This document shows, piece after piece, positions 45,435 to 56,197 of a DNA stretch of 64,000 nt (positions are counted from its first letter, which is position 1; every line of letters starts with the position of its first letter). The translations under genes and the position numbers were made by a program. The notes below the pieces were generated by a model. It was not told the origin of the DNA. It did no database searches and saw only the letters and a program-made list of their open reading frames with translations. Source of the stretch: Biomphalaria glabrata (lineage: Eukaryota > Mollusca > Gastropoda > Planorbidae); assembly GCF_947242115.1 (NCBI RefSeq), contig NC_074716.1, positions 15,602,865 to 15,666,864 of the forward strand. The letters are read 5' to 3'.

Positions 45435-45930
45435 TACAAAGCTTCTATCAACTCACTCTGTCTGTCTGTCTGTCTGTCTGGTCAAAACTTTCTACACGTT
45501 ATTTATCCCGCACCCAATCTCGGATCTAATTGAAATTTAGCACAATTATTTCTTTTACCTGATAACACAAAATAAAAAATATCAATAAAAAAATTAGTTA
45601 ATTAACTATTGGTAATTAATTATTTTATTTGCTTTCGAACAAGGGAAAGAAATTGTATTTGACCGATGTGTTGCTAAAAGTTGGCACAGCGCTTAGTGTG
45701 TTGGCTTGATAAGGCTTGAGCCCTCAAGTTCGAGAATGCATTAAAAAAAAAGCGATCACGGTAACATTCATACAGATGCCCCCTCCCCCTTCTTTCTCCT
45801 CCTCCTCCTCCCCATCACTCAATTGGTTCAGACAAGAAATAGAATCATAGAGTATTGAGAAAGCTAAAAGCATAAAACTGCGCTAAACAAAAACGTTAAA
45901 AATACTTCTAATTGCACAAAGTATTTATTT
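45435..45930 (+). repeat. Rpt-1, long copy with tRNA-like module
   Basis: Begins ACAAAGCTTCTATCAACTC, a TGTC run, then the GGATCTAATTGAAATTTAGC block, TTAATTAACTATTGGTAATT and CAAGGGAAAGAAATTG. At 45680-45745 comes GCGCTTAGTGTGTTGGCTTG and CTCAAGTTCGAGAATGC, resembling a tRNA-like A/B box pair, then AAAGCGATCACGGTAAC and CAGACAAGAAATAGAATCAT. Confidence 0.65.
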
Positions 45931-46324
45931 ATTTATTTCTCTTGTTTCCCGTTGACATTGCTGAATAGCTAGAAAATGAATCTTTAACAGAGCCTAAATA
46001 ACTATTTTACTCTTGTGATAAATGCACTAACAATTTAAAAAAAAAACACGTTTGAAAAATAAAAAGTATTTTCATGGATTTTAAAAATAGACGTGACATT
46101 CAAAACTATGACAAATGATTTCTTTCTTCTGAGCACAATTAGTGTGTATCTAAATCTCACATCTTTTGTCTCTATAACTGACAGTCATCTGAGCAGGAAG
46201 TCATGTGTATCCCGCGATAAAACATGACATGTGCCTCGTCGGGTTTTGGACCCGGTGATACTAGAGTGGAAAGATAGATGGGACTGGCATACCTGGGGAG
46301 AAACAGATAATGGGATATGGAAGT
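45931..46324. other. No gene recognised
   Basis: AT-rich intronic sequence. Confidence 0.3.
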
Positions 46325-46704
46325 TGTTATGGCACGATTAGGAATTCGTTATTTGTTTCGGAAACAGGGAAGAAGTTTTTACTTAGTAATGATGACGTGA
46401 TAGTTTTTAAAAAGTCAGAATGGAATAGGAGTCGACATCAACAAGACGCTTTCTTAACAACGTAGAAATAAGAAGCATTTATAAGCGGCTAGAAGTAGAA
46501 ATAAGAAGCATTTATAAGCGGCTAGAAGTAGATGACATTCGACGGTTCCTTTCATGATTATTAAATGTTTTTGATGTTCAACTCCAGAGTCGACTACCTT
46601 TATTGATTGTTCGGCCTTTAGCCGGTGTTATCAGTTTCAGCATTACGTACAGTGTTAACTTCATTTTGGTTTATTTGTATTCGACACCGCGGAAGCGCTT
46701 AACA
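46325..46704 (+). mobile_element. Solo LTR, relative of the element at 54131
   Basis: Begins TGTTATGGCACGATTAGGAA and ends GCGGAAGCGCTTAACA, parallel to the LTRs at 54131 and 60652 (TGTTATGACATGATTAGG and GCGGAGGCCTTAACA), with the shared TGTTCGGCCTTTAGCCGGTG block. No internal region follows, so it is a solo LTR. It carries a 33-bp internal tandem duplication near 46465-46530. Clearly diverged from the young element, so older or of a sister subfamily. Confidence 0.8.
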
Positions 46705-46924
46705 AAATGTATAGAGAAAGATAAAGAGAAAAATATAGAGGGAAATAATGATCGCGGGCTAAGAAAAAAAAAGAAGAGAAGAGAGAACGAAAGAAAGAGA
46801 GTGACAAGTTTAGCCTCTCAAGATAAGTATTTCTTGTAATTCACCTTTACCAGTATTGGTACCGTAGCAACAATTTTTGCGGCGCAATGTTTTAATGTGT
46901 CGCAATGTGTCGTGTGATAGAACA
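46705..46924. other. Purine-rich stretch
   Basis: GAAAGA-rich sequence, no gene. Confidence 0.3.
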
Positions 46925-47190
46925 ACTGTCAAAAAACGTAAGCTAAAATTGTATGGCCATATCACAAGTTACTCAGGGCTCGCCAAGACCCTCCTTCAGG
47001 GGACAGTACCAGGTAAAAGTAGATGAGGTAGACAGAGAAAACGATGGGAAGACAAAAAAAAATAGACATGTCTGTCATTGAAAGAGACTCTATCCACGGC
47101 AAAAGACAGAGAGGAATGGAAGAAGACGGTCGACAGATCTCAAGTGGTGCCCCAACGGTTCAAAAAAGTATTAGATAGGTGAAGGTGATT
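46925..47190 (+). mobile_element. LINE family C, C-terminal end
   Basis: + strand: KRKLKLYGHITSYSGLAKTL, LQGTVPGKSR, GRQRKRWEDKKK, CLSLKETLSTAKDREEWKKT, then VDRSQVVPQRF. The best-preserved C-terminus of family C, still with a stop. Confidence 0.8.
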
Positions 47191-48077
47191 AAAGATACAG
47201 CGACTGCGAGGATAATATTCCTAGATAATTTCGATGGATAACCCTTTGGAAATTCCTTTATTATATAGAAGCTTACATTGCCAAAAACACATTAGACAAA
47301 AACGTAAGCTTCATGTTTTCCAACCAATTAAAGTTAACATTGTTCAGAAATTGTTCAAACTTGACGATCTATTATCCTCTGTTGTAGACACATGTACGTA
47401 TGTAGTTCGTATAATGGTGTGCACCTTACATTATTTGAAACATGTTAATATTTTAACTATTTTATTGTATCTTGAGATGGATTTGGCTAATCTGAATAAA
47501 TTCAACCGCCTCGACCTTTATTGTGAGATTTTATTACATGACGATATGACATAAGCGTCATACAATTACATTCGACGTCCATCTTTCAAAGGGGAAATAT
47601 TTTCTTAATAATATCAACTTTTTTTTTTGTGACTATAAATAACACACAAAGGAAGTGATGTCACAATGAGTTATCTGACTCAAATGTAACGACACACAAA
47701 TAGTCACCGAAACTTTGACTGAAAATAAAAAAAAAAACACTTTGGAAATGGATTTGCCCTGGCAATAGACCGATGCCCTGGCTACATTTGTTAGATTGCT
47801 TGTAGCACCCCTCAGGGGAAGAGGTTACTGAGCCGACACGTCATTGGTGCACGTAGTGTCACCTCCCACAAGGGCTGTCAAAATTCGGGAAGAGACTGCC
47901 AGGGTAGCCTGCCGAGTTTGACAAGCGGGGATCCTACGCACTAGTTACGGGAGAGAGACTATTGGGTAATACACTGGAAATATGGGGATTGTTTTGAAGA
48001 AAGACTTTGAAAAAATGTATTTTGATACAATTAAACACTGAATATATTATTAGAAAGGAGGCGATGCAAGTATTTTT
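47191..48077. other. No gene called
   Basis: An ATG frame at 47234-47554 (106 codons) matches no family I know and has no supporting signals. 47755-47960 is GC-richer (CACCCCTCAGGGGAAGAGG, GTCACCTCCCACAAGGGCTG) and may be an unnamed repeat. Confidence 0.35.
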
Positions 48078-48640
48078 GTACAAAGCTTATATGATCTGTG
48101 TGTCTGGTGCAAGCTGTGTACACGTTTATTTCTCCCACACCCACTATCGGATCAAGTTGGAACTTACACAATTATTTATTGCACATAACAAAGCATGAAT
48201 CAAAAAAAAAAATAAAAGAATTGACCAATTAGTCAACAGACTAACCTTTGTTAATTATTTTGTTTGATAAGAACAAAAAAAAATTAATACATCTTTCGTT
48301 CTTAGACTTAGGTCCTCCCGCGCCGTTCGGCGCATTGGGCGGCAAACATCAGTGTTAAGAGATGGCTAAATAGGTGTTGTTTTTTTTAATCTCCTTATAT
48401 AATTGTACACGTGATTTCTCTTACACCCATTCTCTGATCAATTTAAAACTTCACACAATTATTTATTGTACCTAACAAAACATGAATCAATTTTTTAAAA
48501 ATTAACCAATTAGTCAATTAACGACTGGTAATTAATTATTTTGTTTGATATCGAATAAGGGAAATAAACTCTATTTTATTGAGATGCGTACTTGTAAATG
48601 TAAAGTTCTTCCCCTTAGATAGGCTTGTTCTTTTTTTTTT
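48078..48640 (+). repeat. Rpt-1, dimeric copy
   Basis: Two halves with the same blocks: TATCGGATCAAGTTGGAACT at about 48143 and CTCTGATCAATTTAAAACTT at about 48432, each followed by ACACAATTATTTATT, an ATGAATCAA word and a TTAATTATTTTGTTTGATA stretch. Confidence 0.7.
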
Positions 48641-49986
48641 TTTATTTTATATTCTGCTTGTTTAAACATCTATTTATCACTGGACTTGCGATAGAAGGTT
48701 TTAACAGATTGCACTTTAAAAAAAAAATCATTTTATTTCTTTAAATTTTTTGTATTAAAAAAAAAAAGACAATGGCTGTTCTTACGACATGAAACTCCCG
48801 GGCAATGCTTCGCAGCCTCACCGTGGCGCTCGGGGGGAAATGGAGGATAAGCAAATAAGAACCCCCGTTCGGTTGTATAAGGGCCGAGTCCGTTGCACTG
48901 GCGGGGGGTGGGCGAAAGCCCCAACTAACATCCACAAACCGTTCCTCGAGGGGCTGTTTGAACCTTTTTTATGGTAGACACCTGCACGGTAATAGGGATG
49001 TAATAATGTACATCCTCTTGGATCTTTCCCAGACAGAAGTTTGTTCAGACAGGCAGATGGAGGCAGACTTCTATAGGCCTAGAGTTCCAAGAGTCATAGA
49101 CCCGCTGGGACAATACTCAAATGGGCGGTAGGTCACAGTCATAATCTTCTTTTTTGAAGTCACGTCTGTATTTTATAAGATAAGGATGCCACTTTGGCAC
49201 GTAGTAATTTGTTAAAGGTTTTATCATATTCTATTGTAAGAGGGGCCCTCTGAGCGACGTGCTTAAAAAATTCTTTTACAGACTACTAAGGCCTACTTAT
49301 TTAATCTAATACATTTTACGAAATAATGTAATAGCCACCATCCGTAGGCAGTGCTACTAGTAGGCTTCATCTTTTTAGGGCCTACAAACTATGTGAATAA
49401 AAAAGCAGCAAAAGGCCTATACTCCTTATAAGTATATAGTGTTCACTTCATGGACGTGTACAGCTATCGATACATTATCAAACTTAACATAGGATTTTAA
49501 GTACAGGTAGACCTAGAATGTCCATCATATAATATACAATTTATGTGCCGATGATATAGAAATGCCCTGGCCTATTTTGACACCCAGTCCGCCTCTGACT
49601 GCCAGCTCTTGACTAACTTTTCCTACGTACACACTTGATTCCCGTGACTTTGATACCTAAACAATTGAAGACATAAGTGTAAGTCTTAGACTCTAAGAGA
49701 TATGAAAGATGTAGGTCTATGTATACAGTGGCTATGCTAACTCTCTCAGCCTTACATTCTTTATTAACATTTAAACGCAAGAATTGAATAAGAGAGTATT
49801 AGAGTAAGAGTTTATTGTATTTAAACACACCATTTGAATGATAGACATATTAGATCTAGAGACTAGATCTCAAACAAATTTAATCTCATTAAGACAAAAT
49901 GGAGTCTAAAATTAAGTTTCGCTGAATGAGACTCCTTTCAAGACTAAATATTAAAGCTTACAGACTTACTTATTTAACATCTACAC
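48641..49986. other. No gene recognised; short repeats
   Basis: 48785-48965 is GC-rich, open on both strands, and resembles a repeat fragment rather than a gene. 49139-49190 matches the family A LINE tail (ATAATCTTCTTTTTTGAAGT and TTTTATAAGATAAG). The rest is AT-rich. Confidence 0.4.
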
Positions 49987-50666
49987 CAGTGATTCCCCAA
50001 ATGGTCTAGATCTATGTAGATCCCCACCCCCAGTGGTCTACGAAGACTTCCAAGGGGTCTACGAAAGTGGAATAAATAATTGGGGATCCATGTCATGTAA
50101 ACGGGGGTCCTTGTTACTATGTTAGTGGATCTCATTTGAGAAGTTTGTGATTTTAATTTTGATATCGCATCAATGAAATTAACAATTATCTCATATAAAT
50201 ATAAACGATCTATGACGTATTACAGGTAATACTTTAAATCTCAATCCTATTATTTCAATAAAAATTATTGTAAATTTTAATACCTCATATATTTAATCTA
50301 CAGTTAACAAATGCTTGGCATGACCGAATCTTAATGTGAAATGTAGACAGATGGGTTGATTTTTTTTATTTGGCATTTTCATTGTCGAAATTATATTGGA
50401 TGATTTAAAATTTAATCGAGAGAAACTCGGACATTGCCTATTTAACAGACTTGTTTCATAAATTTTATAAGATTAACTTAAATGTGTTATTTATTACTTT
50501 TGCAGTCTTCACATTACTAGACTAGAAATTAGTTTAAAAAAAAATACATTTGAAGTTCATGAATCAGCGAACAACAATGTCTACAATATTAGCTAAGCAG
50601 GGGGTCTACCAAATACCGGAAAACATTGCTAGGGATCTACGAGCCAAAAAAGTTTGGGAGCCACTG
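49987..50666. mobile_element. hAT-type non-autonomous element, 680 bp
   Basis: Ends CAGTGATTCCCCAAA and TTTGGGAGCCACTG are imperfect inverted repeats. Flanks ATCTACAC (49979-49986) and CTCTACAC (50667-50674) match at seven of eight bases. Inner terminal sequences TGGTCTACGAAGACTTCC and GGGATCTACGAGCC are related. No transposase. Confidence 0.85.
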
Positions 50667-51176
50667 CTCTACACAAATACAATTACATCGCGTCACTTCC
50701 TAGTTGTCCCTGTCATATCATTCATTCTTACTTTGTTGACGTCTGACACTGTTTGACTTATGTAGACCTACAGATTTGTTACTCTTTTTTTTTTATCGCC
50801 TCGACGTTACAGCATGTTTATAGAAGGCACTAACCTATAGAAATTATATTATTTCATGATTAAATTAGCTCTCTCTACTGGCACGTAATCAATTATCTAA
50901 TGCTGAGAGGAATTAAAACGTTGACACAGTGTCTTATCATGTCCAGCATTGGCGTATGTAGAGTCGAGGTCTAGTATTATCTACATTTAAATATCTAAAA
51001 GAAAATCCCGTAAAAGTCACGTTGAAACAAAACACAACACAGGCCCTATAGGCCTACATCCTTGTGCTATATATCAGTTATTAACAAGCAGTTTATCAGC
51101 TTTGCCGCTAATTACATCATGTCCTATTTATAAAGTCACCCAATAAATTATAAACGTCTTGGTCAGCCATCTGTCA

Positions 51177-51245
<69 letters not shown>

Positions 51246-51280
51246 AACACACTTATTTGATGTTTTTTAAAATTACAAAG
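50667..51280. other. No gene recognised; (GA)n
   Basis: A GA-rich simple repeat with AAAGAGAG interruptions occupies 51178-51245. Confidence 0.4.
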
Positions 51281-51455
51281 ATTCTATCAACTCACTGTCT
51301 GTCTGTCTGGGTGGAATATTGTACACGTTATTTGTCCCACTTCCCATTCTAGGATCAAGTTGAAACTTTGCACAATTATTCATTGTCGAGGACAACCCAT
51401 GGATCAATGAAACAATTTAACCAATGAGCTAACTAATTACTCGTAATTTTTGGCT
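51281..51455 (+). repeat. Rpt-1, 5' half
   Basis: GATTCTATCAACTCACTGTC, CCATTCTAGGATCAAGTTGA, CTTTGCACAATTATTCATTG, then AACCAATGAGCTAACTAATT. Confidence 0.7.
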
Positions 51456-52065
51456 TCAAATGCCGCTGAAAGGGGGTTTAAACTCAAAACCCATTTGGCT
51501 ATGCTCATAGAATTTTGAGTAACTTGGTTTTTTTTTTTATTGAGGAGGTATTTTTGGCTTCAAACCCCGCTGGAGGTGTTTAAACCCAAAACACCCTTTG
51601 ACTACGCTCATAGAATTTTGAGTGTAATTTTCTCTTTTTATATGAAAGAGGTGGCTATTAGCTGCAAACCCCGCTGGGTGGGGGGTAAACAAAAAAAACA
51701 ACCTCTTGGCTACGCTCATATAATCTGGTGACTGAAAAATGGATAGTCATATATTGAAGAGGGGGTTTTATCGTTAATTTCGGAGGGGGGGTTAAAATCA
51801 AAATCTACCTTAGCTAAGCTCTTGGCATTTGGGGATTGTCGTTTGCTTATTTTTTTTTTGTTTGTTTTGTTTTATAGAAGGCGGGGATTCAACTGCAAAA
51901 CCCCCTTGATGGCTTAGTATTAAAATCTCACCTAAAATAAACAAAATCAAAGCAAAAAAATCAGTCACTAAACTCCGACCCCTCCCCCCTTGCGGGTATG
52001 GGATTTCATTTCGGATTTCATTTCGGGGGGGGGGGAGTGAACCCCCCCCTCCGGCTACGCCCATG
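51456..52065. repeat. Degenerate tandem repeat, about 110-130 bp period
   Basis: The blocks TTGGCTATGCTCATAGAATT, TTGACTACGCTCATAGAATT and TTGGCTACGCTCATATAATC recur at about 51498, 51597 and 51706, each after a GGGGGTTTAAAC-like stretch. Weaker copies follow to 52060 with CCGGCTACGCCCATG. Unnamed repeat. Confidence 0.6.
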
Positions 52066-52194
52066 CCTTAGCTAATCAGTTGAGTTAGAATCATGTTATT
52101 AGATTGAATTTTTAAAAAATCAGCTTAATTGTGTCTACATGAGAATAATATTAAATATGACAGAATTGAAAAGACATGTATGTATCTAAGGCAG

Positions 52195-52757
52195 TGTTGA
52201 TTTTTTTAAAAGTTGGTTTCATTCGTTCCTTGTAGAACAATCAATAGCATTTATTTTAAGTTTTAAATATGGACGCTATGAAACAATCTAAGATTGAGTA
52301 TCATTTGAGACGATGACACACTAATAAAACAGATAAGGATTTCAAATACTTTTGAACACCCAATATAAAGTTCAGAATAGACCCACAGTGGAACAAAAAC
52401 TAATGAAGACCTTAAAGTACAATTTTAAAATGATATCAGCTTTTCTTGCTTCAAAAAGATTACACCTGATTCTTATTAGATATAATGGAATATCACCAGA
52501 AAGTTTCTCATTGTTTTTCCATCTTCATATCTAGTGGGAAAAGTGTTTCAGCACGTTTGTCAAAATAGACATCTCTAGCCAAAAAGTTTTCATATTAAAC
52601 TGTTATACTATCAGAGTAAATAGCATACTGTGTTTATTATTTTGTTTGGTGAATTTAACTTGATGAAATTTCACAAATGTATAATTAGCTAAGAAGGGGT
52701 ATACTGAAAACAGGAAAACATGGCAAGGAGTTTATATAACAAAAAAGTTTGGGAACC
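52195..52757 (+). mobile_element. hAT fragment with BED-finger-like coding remnant
   Basis: The right end AAAAAAGTTTGGGAACCACTG matches the end of the element at 49987. Inside, the + strand at about 52272-52350 reads AMKQSKIEYHLRR and HTNKTDKDFKYF, recalling the BED zinc finger segment (KPSKLKRHL..HP) of ZBED-type hAT transposases. Decayed, no clear TSD. Confidence 0.6.
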
Positions 52758-52895
52758 ACTGAGGACTCTAGATCTACTAAAAATTAATTACATATAAGTG
52801 TTTCTAGAGCACGCTGTCTTCTAGTTACCGGTACGTCAAGAATTTTCAGAAAGTGACAATTAGTGAATCTAGCCATATAGCAAGCTATAGATTAG

Positions 52896-52903
52896 ATAGA
52901 TAA

Positions 52904-52962
<59 letters not shown>

Positions 52963-52990
52963 TATAGATAGATTAGATAGATTAGATAAG

Positions 52991-53064
<74 letters not shown>
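52896..53064. repeat. (GATA)n microsatellite next to exon 3 acceptor
   Basis: Nearly continuous GATA tetranucleotides with short GATTAGATA interruptions near 52970. It ends 24 bp before the splice acceptor of the exon at 53089. Confidence 0.95.
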
Positions 53065-53088
53065 CCTAACGTTTTGTGTTCATTATAG

Positions 53089-53282
53089 ATGAATTCCTAG
53101 AGTATTCCAGATTACGACGCAGACGACCACTGCACGACCCGCTACGAAGTAGAAGACGTCATGAAGCACACAGACAGGAACTAGAAACTATTTTATCTCC
53201 GTTACCAGAGAAGCCAAAACTCAAGGAAAGATATTTTTATTCATCAAATTCAATCAACTCAAATGAATATGACATCAGAAAT
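53089..53282 (+). CDS. Candidate neurotrophin exon 3: basic pro-region
   Basis: Bounded by a full acceptor (branch-like CTAAC at 53066-53070, T-rich tract, TTATAG) and a consensus donor AAT|GTGAGT at 53283. Entered in phase 1, it gives 65 codons: DEFLEYSRLRRRRPLHDPLR, SRRRHEAHRQELETILSPLP, EKPKLKERYFYSS and NSINSNEYDIRN, leaving in phase 0. Clusters RRRR and SRRR look like propeptide processing sites. The last residues R-N join R-R of the next exon to make R-N-R-R, a furin site at the expected border of pro and mature parts. Phase, order and this site tie it to 61632-61828. No cysteines, as in neurotrophin pro-regions. Alone it has no recognisable domain. Confidence 0.68.
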
Positions 53283-54130
53283 GTGAGTGATATTTATAAA
53301 TTAACATTAGTAACAAGGACTAAATAGCTAAAATTTTGGAGTTTATTTGAAATCTATACCATTCTTTTGTGGTAAGTTTTCTGCCCCGTGTAGAACTTGC
53401 CATAACCTTTCACTAACACGGAGTCCATAAATTATTTCTTTGTCGAGATTCTGTCGTCTGTTTCAAAGAGAAACGTTTACCAAACTTTGCGACGGAAAAC
53501 TTTGTTCATTTGGAAAATTGGACGGAATACTTACTTCCTCTTTCAGATTTATAAAAGTATTTTAAAACAATTTATTTTTTTAGTATAAAACTATTTAGAA
53601 AATAAAAAAATAAAGTAAAATTGAAAAAAAAAAGATTTTTTGGACTTTTTCCAGAATTAGACTCAATTATTCTGCACTTCTTGATAACAGACACATTATT
53701 GATAGGTCTCTAAATGTCTATGGCTAACTTATAAGACAGATCAAGTCATGTAATAAGTAATTAGTTCTTTGGGAAAATGTTAGTTAAAAATAATTAAAAA
53801 AATAGAAAATTTCCAGAAAATAAAATTAGTTTTTTAAAATCTTTTGGCGCCACTCTGCCTGGGGCGCCCGCAGCATCATGCTTCCCATTTATCACTACGC
53901 CTCTGAATAACTTCTATAATTATTATGCACTAGATCAGCGATTGTTTCATTGATTCAAAGAATCATTTTTCAAACAAATAAATAGAGCTATACTCGGTAC
54001 ATAAATGGTTGTCATTGGTTGGTTCACGGTTGATACACATTGGAGCCCGCTTAAACTATATGACATAAGATCACATACGGAGATAAGAATTAAATCCAGC
54101 AGCGTTTTTATAACATCATTGCATTTATGC
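53283..54130. other. Intron sequence, no gene
   Basis: AT-rich. 53846-53910 (GGCGCCACTCTGCC, CACTACGCCTCTG) may be an eroded transposon end. Confidence 0.35.
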
Positions 54131-54476
54131 TGTTATGACATGATTAGGAATTAGTTATTTGTTTCGGGAATAAGGGGAAAGTTTTAATTAGCGACAAGTG
54201 ACGTGACAGATCTTTAAAAAATAAGAACGCTCTAAGTGACGCTAAAAGGAAGACGCTTCTTGTAGAGTAGTAGACTTGAGTACGACATAATTGACATCGG
54301 ACGATTCCCTTTTTGAGTATTAAACATATTTGTAGAACAACATATCAGCGTCGACTACATATTTGATTGTTTCGGCCTTTCGCCGGTGTTACTGAAGTGT
54401 TGAGTTCAGCGTTACTTCCAGTCAGATCTACACTAGACAGATTGCCAAGAATCAACACCGCGCGGAGGCCTTAACA
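54131..54476 (+). repeat. 5' LTR
   Basis: 346 bp, TG...CA boundaries. Contains ATTTGATTGTTTCGGCCTTT and a CGGTG block shared with the solo LTR at 46325. Confidence 0.93.
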
Positions 54477-56197
54477 ACGTGGCGACCCCAGACTAGGAGC
54501 TCACTGGCATCAACATCCAGGATAGAAGCCCTCTGTTAGGAGGAGGCAGAAGTTACGTCATCGGCCTAGTCTGCAGCTAGACCCTGATTATACAGCCACG
54601 TCGGCGAAGGAAAGCCAGTGAGACCCTGGACTCGTAGACCTAGGAGGTAACGAAATATAGATCTAGATCTACATTTGTAAGTTGTAAACGCCCATACGTT
54701 GGGGCATCGTATTGAAGCCTGTAGTTCGGTATCGAGAAGGCTACAGTTGGTGGAAGGGAAGAAAACCGTCCTGTCAAAGCCGTATTGAAGAGATATCGCC
54801 TGCCCGGCATCGTGAGGACGAACGTTAAGGTCACCTCTGCAAGGCCAAGATCGACCGTTGAGGTCACGCCAAAGAACTTTTGACGTAGGAGCCATCTTAC
54901 TGCCTACGGCACTTAAGTACAGTAGTGCTAATTTGATCTACGTCTCGGCTGAATCTGTGCTACACGTTAGATAGCAAGATAGCCGGTATTTTAGCACTGG
55001 ACTTTGACTTTGTCGCTGTGTCAACTGTTGGACCGTTCCAGTTTCACTTTGGACAGACGACCACCTGGAACCACCGTACCTGCCTTGAAACCAGCAACCG
55101 GAACCAGACTCTACGTCACCGACGAACCGGAGCCAGACGACAGATCACCGTGAACCAGAACCAGACGCCGTACCACCGAAGAACCGGAGCCGTTGCAGAC
55201 CAGTACCGAAGGACCTTGGAGAGCCGAAACGTTCGCTGTCCTTATCTCACCGCTAGGGAAGACATCGCCGTGAGCCTTGCCGCCGGGACAGACATTAGCG
55301 TAGGAAGAGTGGACCCGAGACTGACTGTGGAGTTATCGCCGCTTCTTAGACAGATAAGTCAAGTGTTATTTAACTACTTTCTCCTTAGAATAATTAGAGT
55401 CTGTAGCTAAGTGACCACTCGCTAGATTATCACTACCAGGTTAAACGTGGTGGATTGGGGATATCCTTAAAATTAGGTGTAATCTAGCAAGAGGTTCAGA
55501 TATACGTTTAGCTGTTAATTCGTCCTGTATGTGAATGTGAATCATTTAGTTAAGCATTTTTTTTGTTGTAGTAACGTTGTGTATTAATTGTTTGTAATAC
55601 TCCCGTCTTAAATCTTACTGTCAGACGAAAGTCTCATTCATTAGAACTAGATCTATAGTTTGGTGTTTATCGTATTTAGGTTTATTTTCATAGTTTATTT
55701 GTATGAGTAAGTTATATACACTCCTGGCTGTGAAAGCAGGTAAGAAGTAACTAAGATCTAGCGTAATCTAGACTAGATCTGGGGAACAATCGAGGTGAAG
55801 CCGGATTGCCCATTTGTAATTTTAGTATTTGTAAATAGACAGGTTGGTCTATTTACCGGCGACTCGTGTTGAGTAACACGTAGTCGGTGGAGTGTGCGTG
55901 TGTCGCACATCGTATTCAGTCGGGTCAGAGTGTAGCCTACACGCCTACACACTGGTACCAAGGATACTAAGTGTATCTTGGAAAGTACAGAAGTTAGTAT
56001 GAGTCGGAGTTGGTAGTCTAGACGCCAAGGGTAGAGTGTTGAATTTAATTCATTTGAATCAAGAGATATTAGGAAGTCTCGGAGCGAGGTTACGCTCAAA
56101 AGGTAATTTGATTTATAGAACATAGGTAATAGTAGCTATTAGGCCTGTGTGTAAGATAATTTAAATAAAAAGCGAGGTAAAGTAACATAAAGGTAAT
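54477..56197 (+). other. Long leader between 5' LTR and gag
   Basis: About 1.7 kb, unusually long. It contains a 130-codon frame at 55018-55410, rich in Arg and Thr with repeated RRTGA-like words, and matching nothing known. I do not call it a gene. Confidence 0.5.

Noticed and set aside
47234-47554. 106-codon ATG frame
   Set aside because: No homology recognised, no splice or promoter context, and a frame this long is expected by chance in 64 kb of six-frame reading.
54566-54895. Reverse-strand open frame
   Set aside because: Lies in the non-coding leader of the LTR element and matches nothing.
55018-55410. 130-codon frame in the LTR element leader
   Set aside because: Repetitive Arg/Thr-rich translation, opposite strand also open, no known gypsy leader protein.
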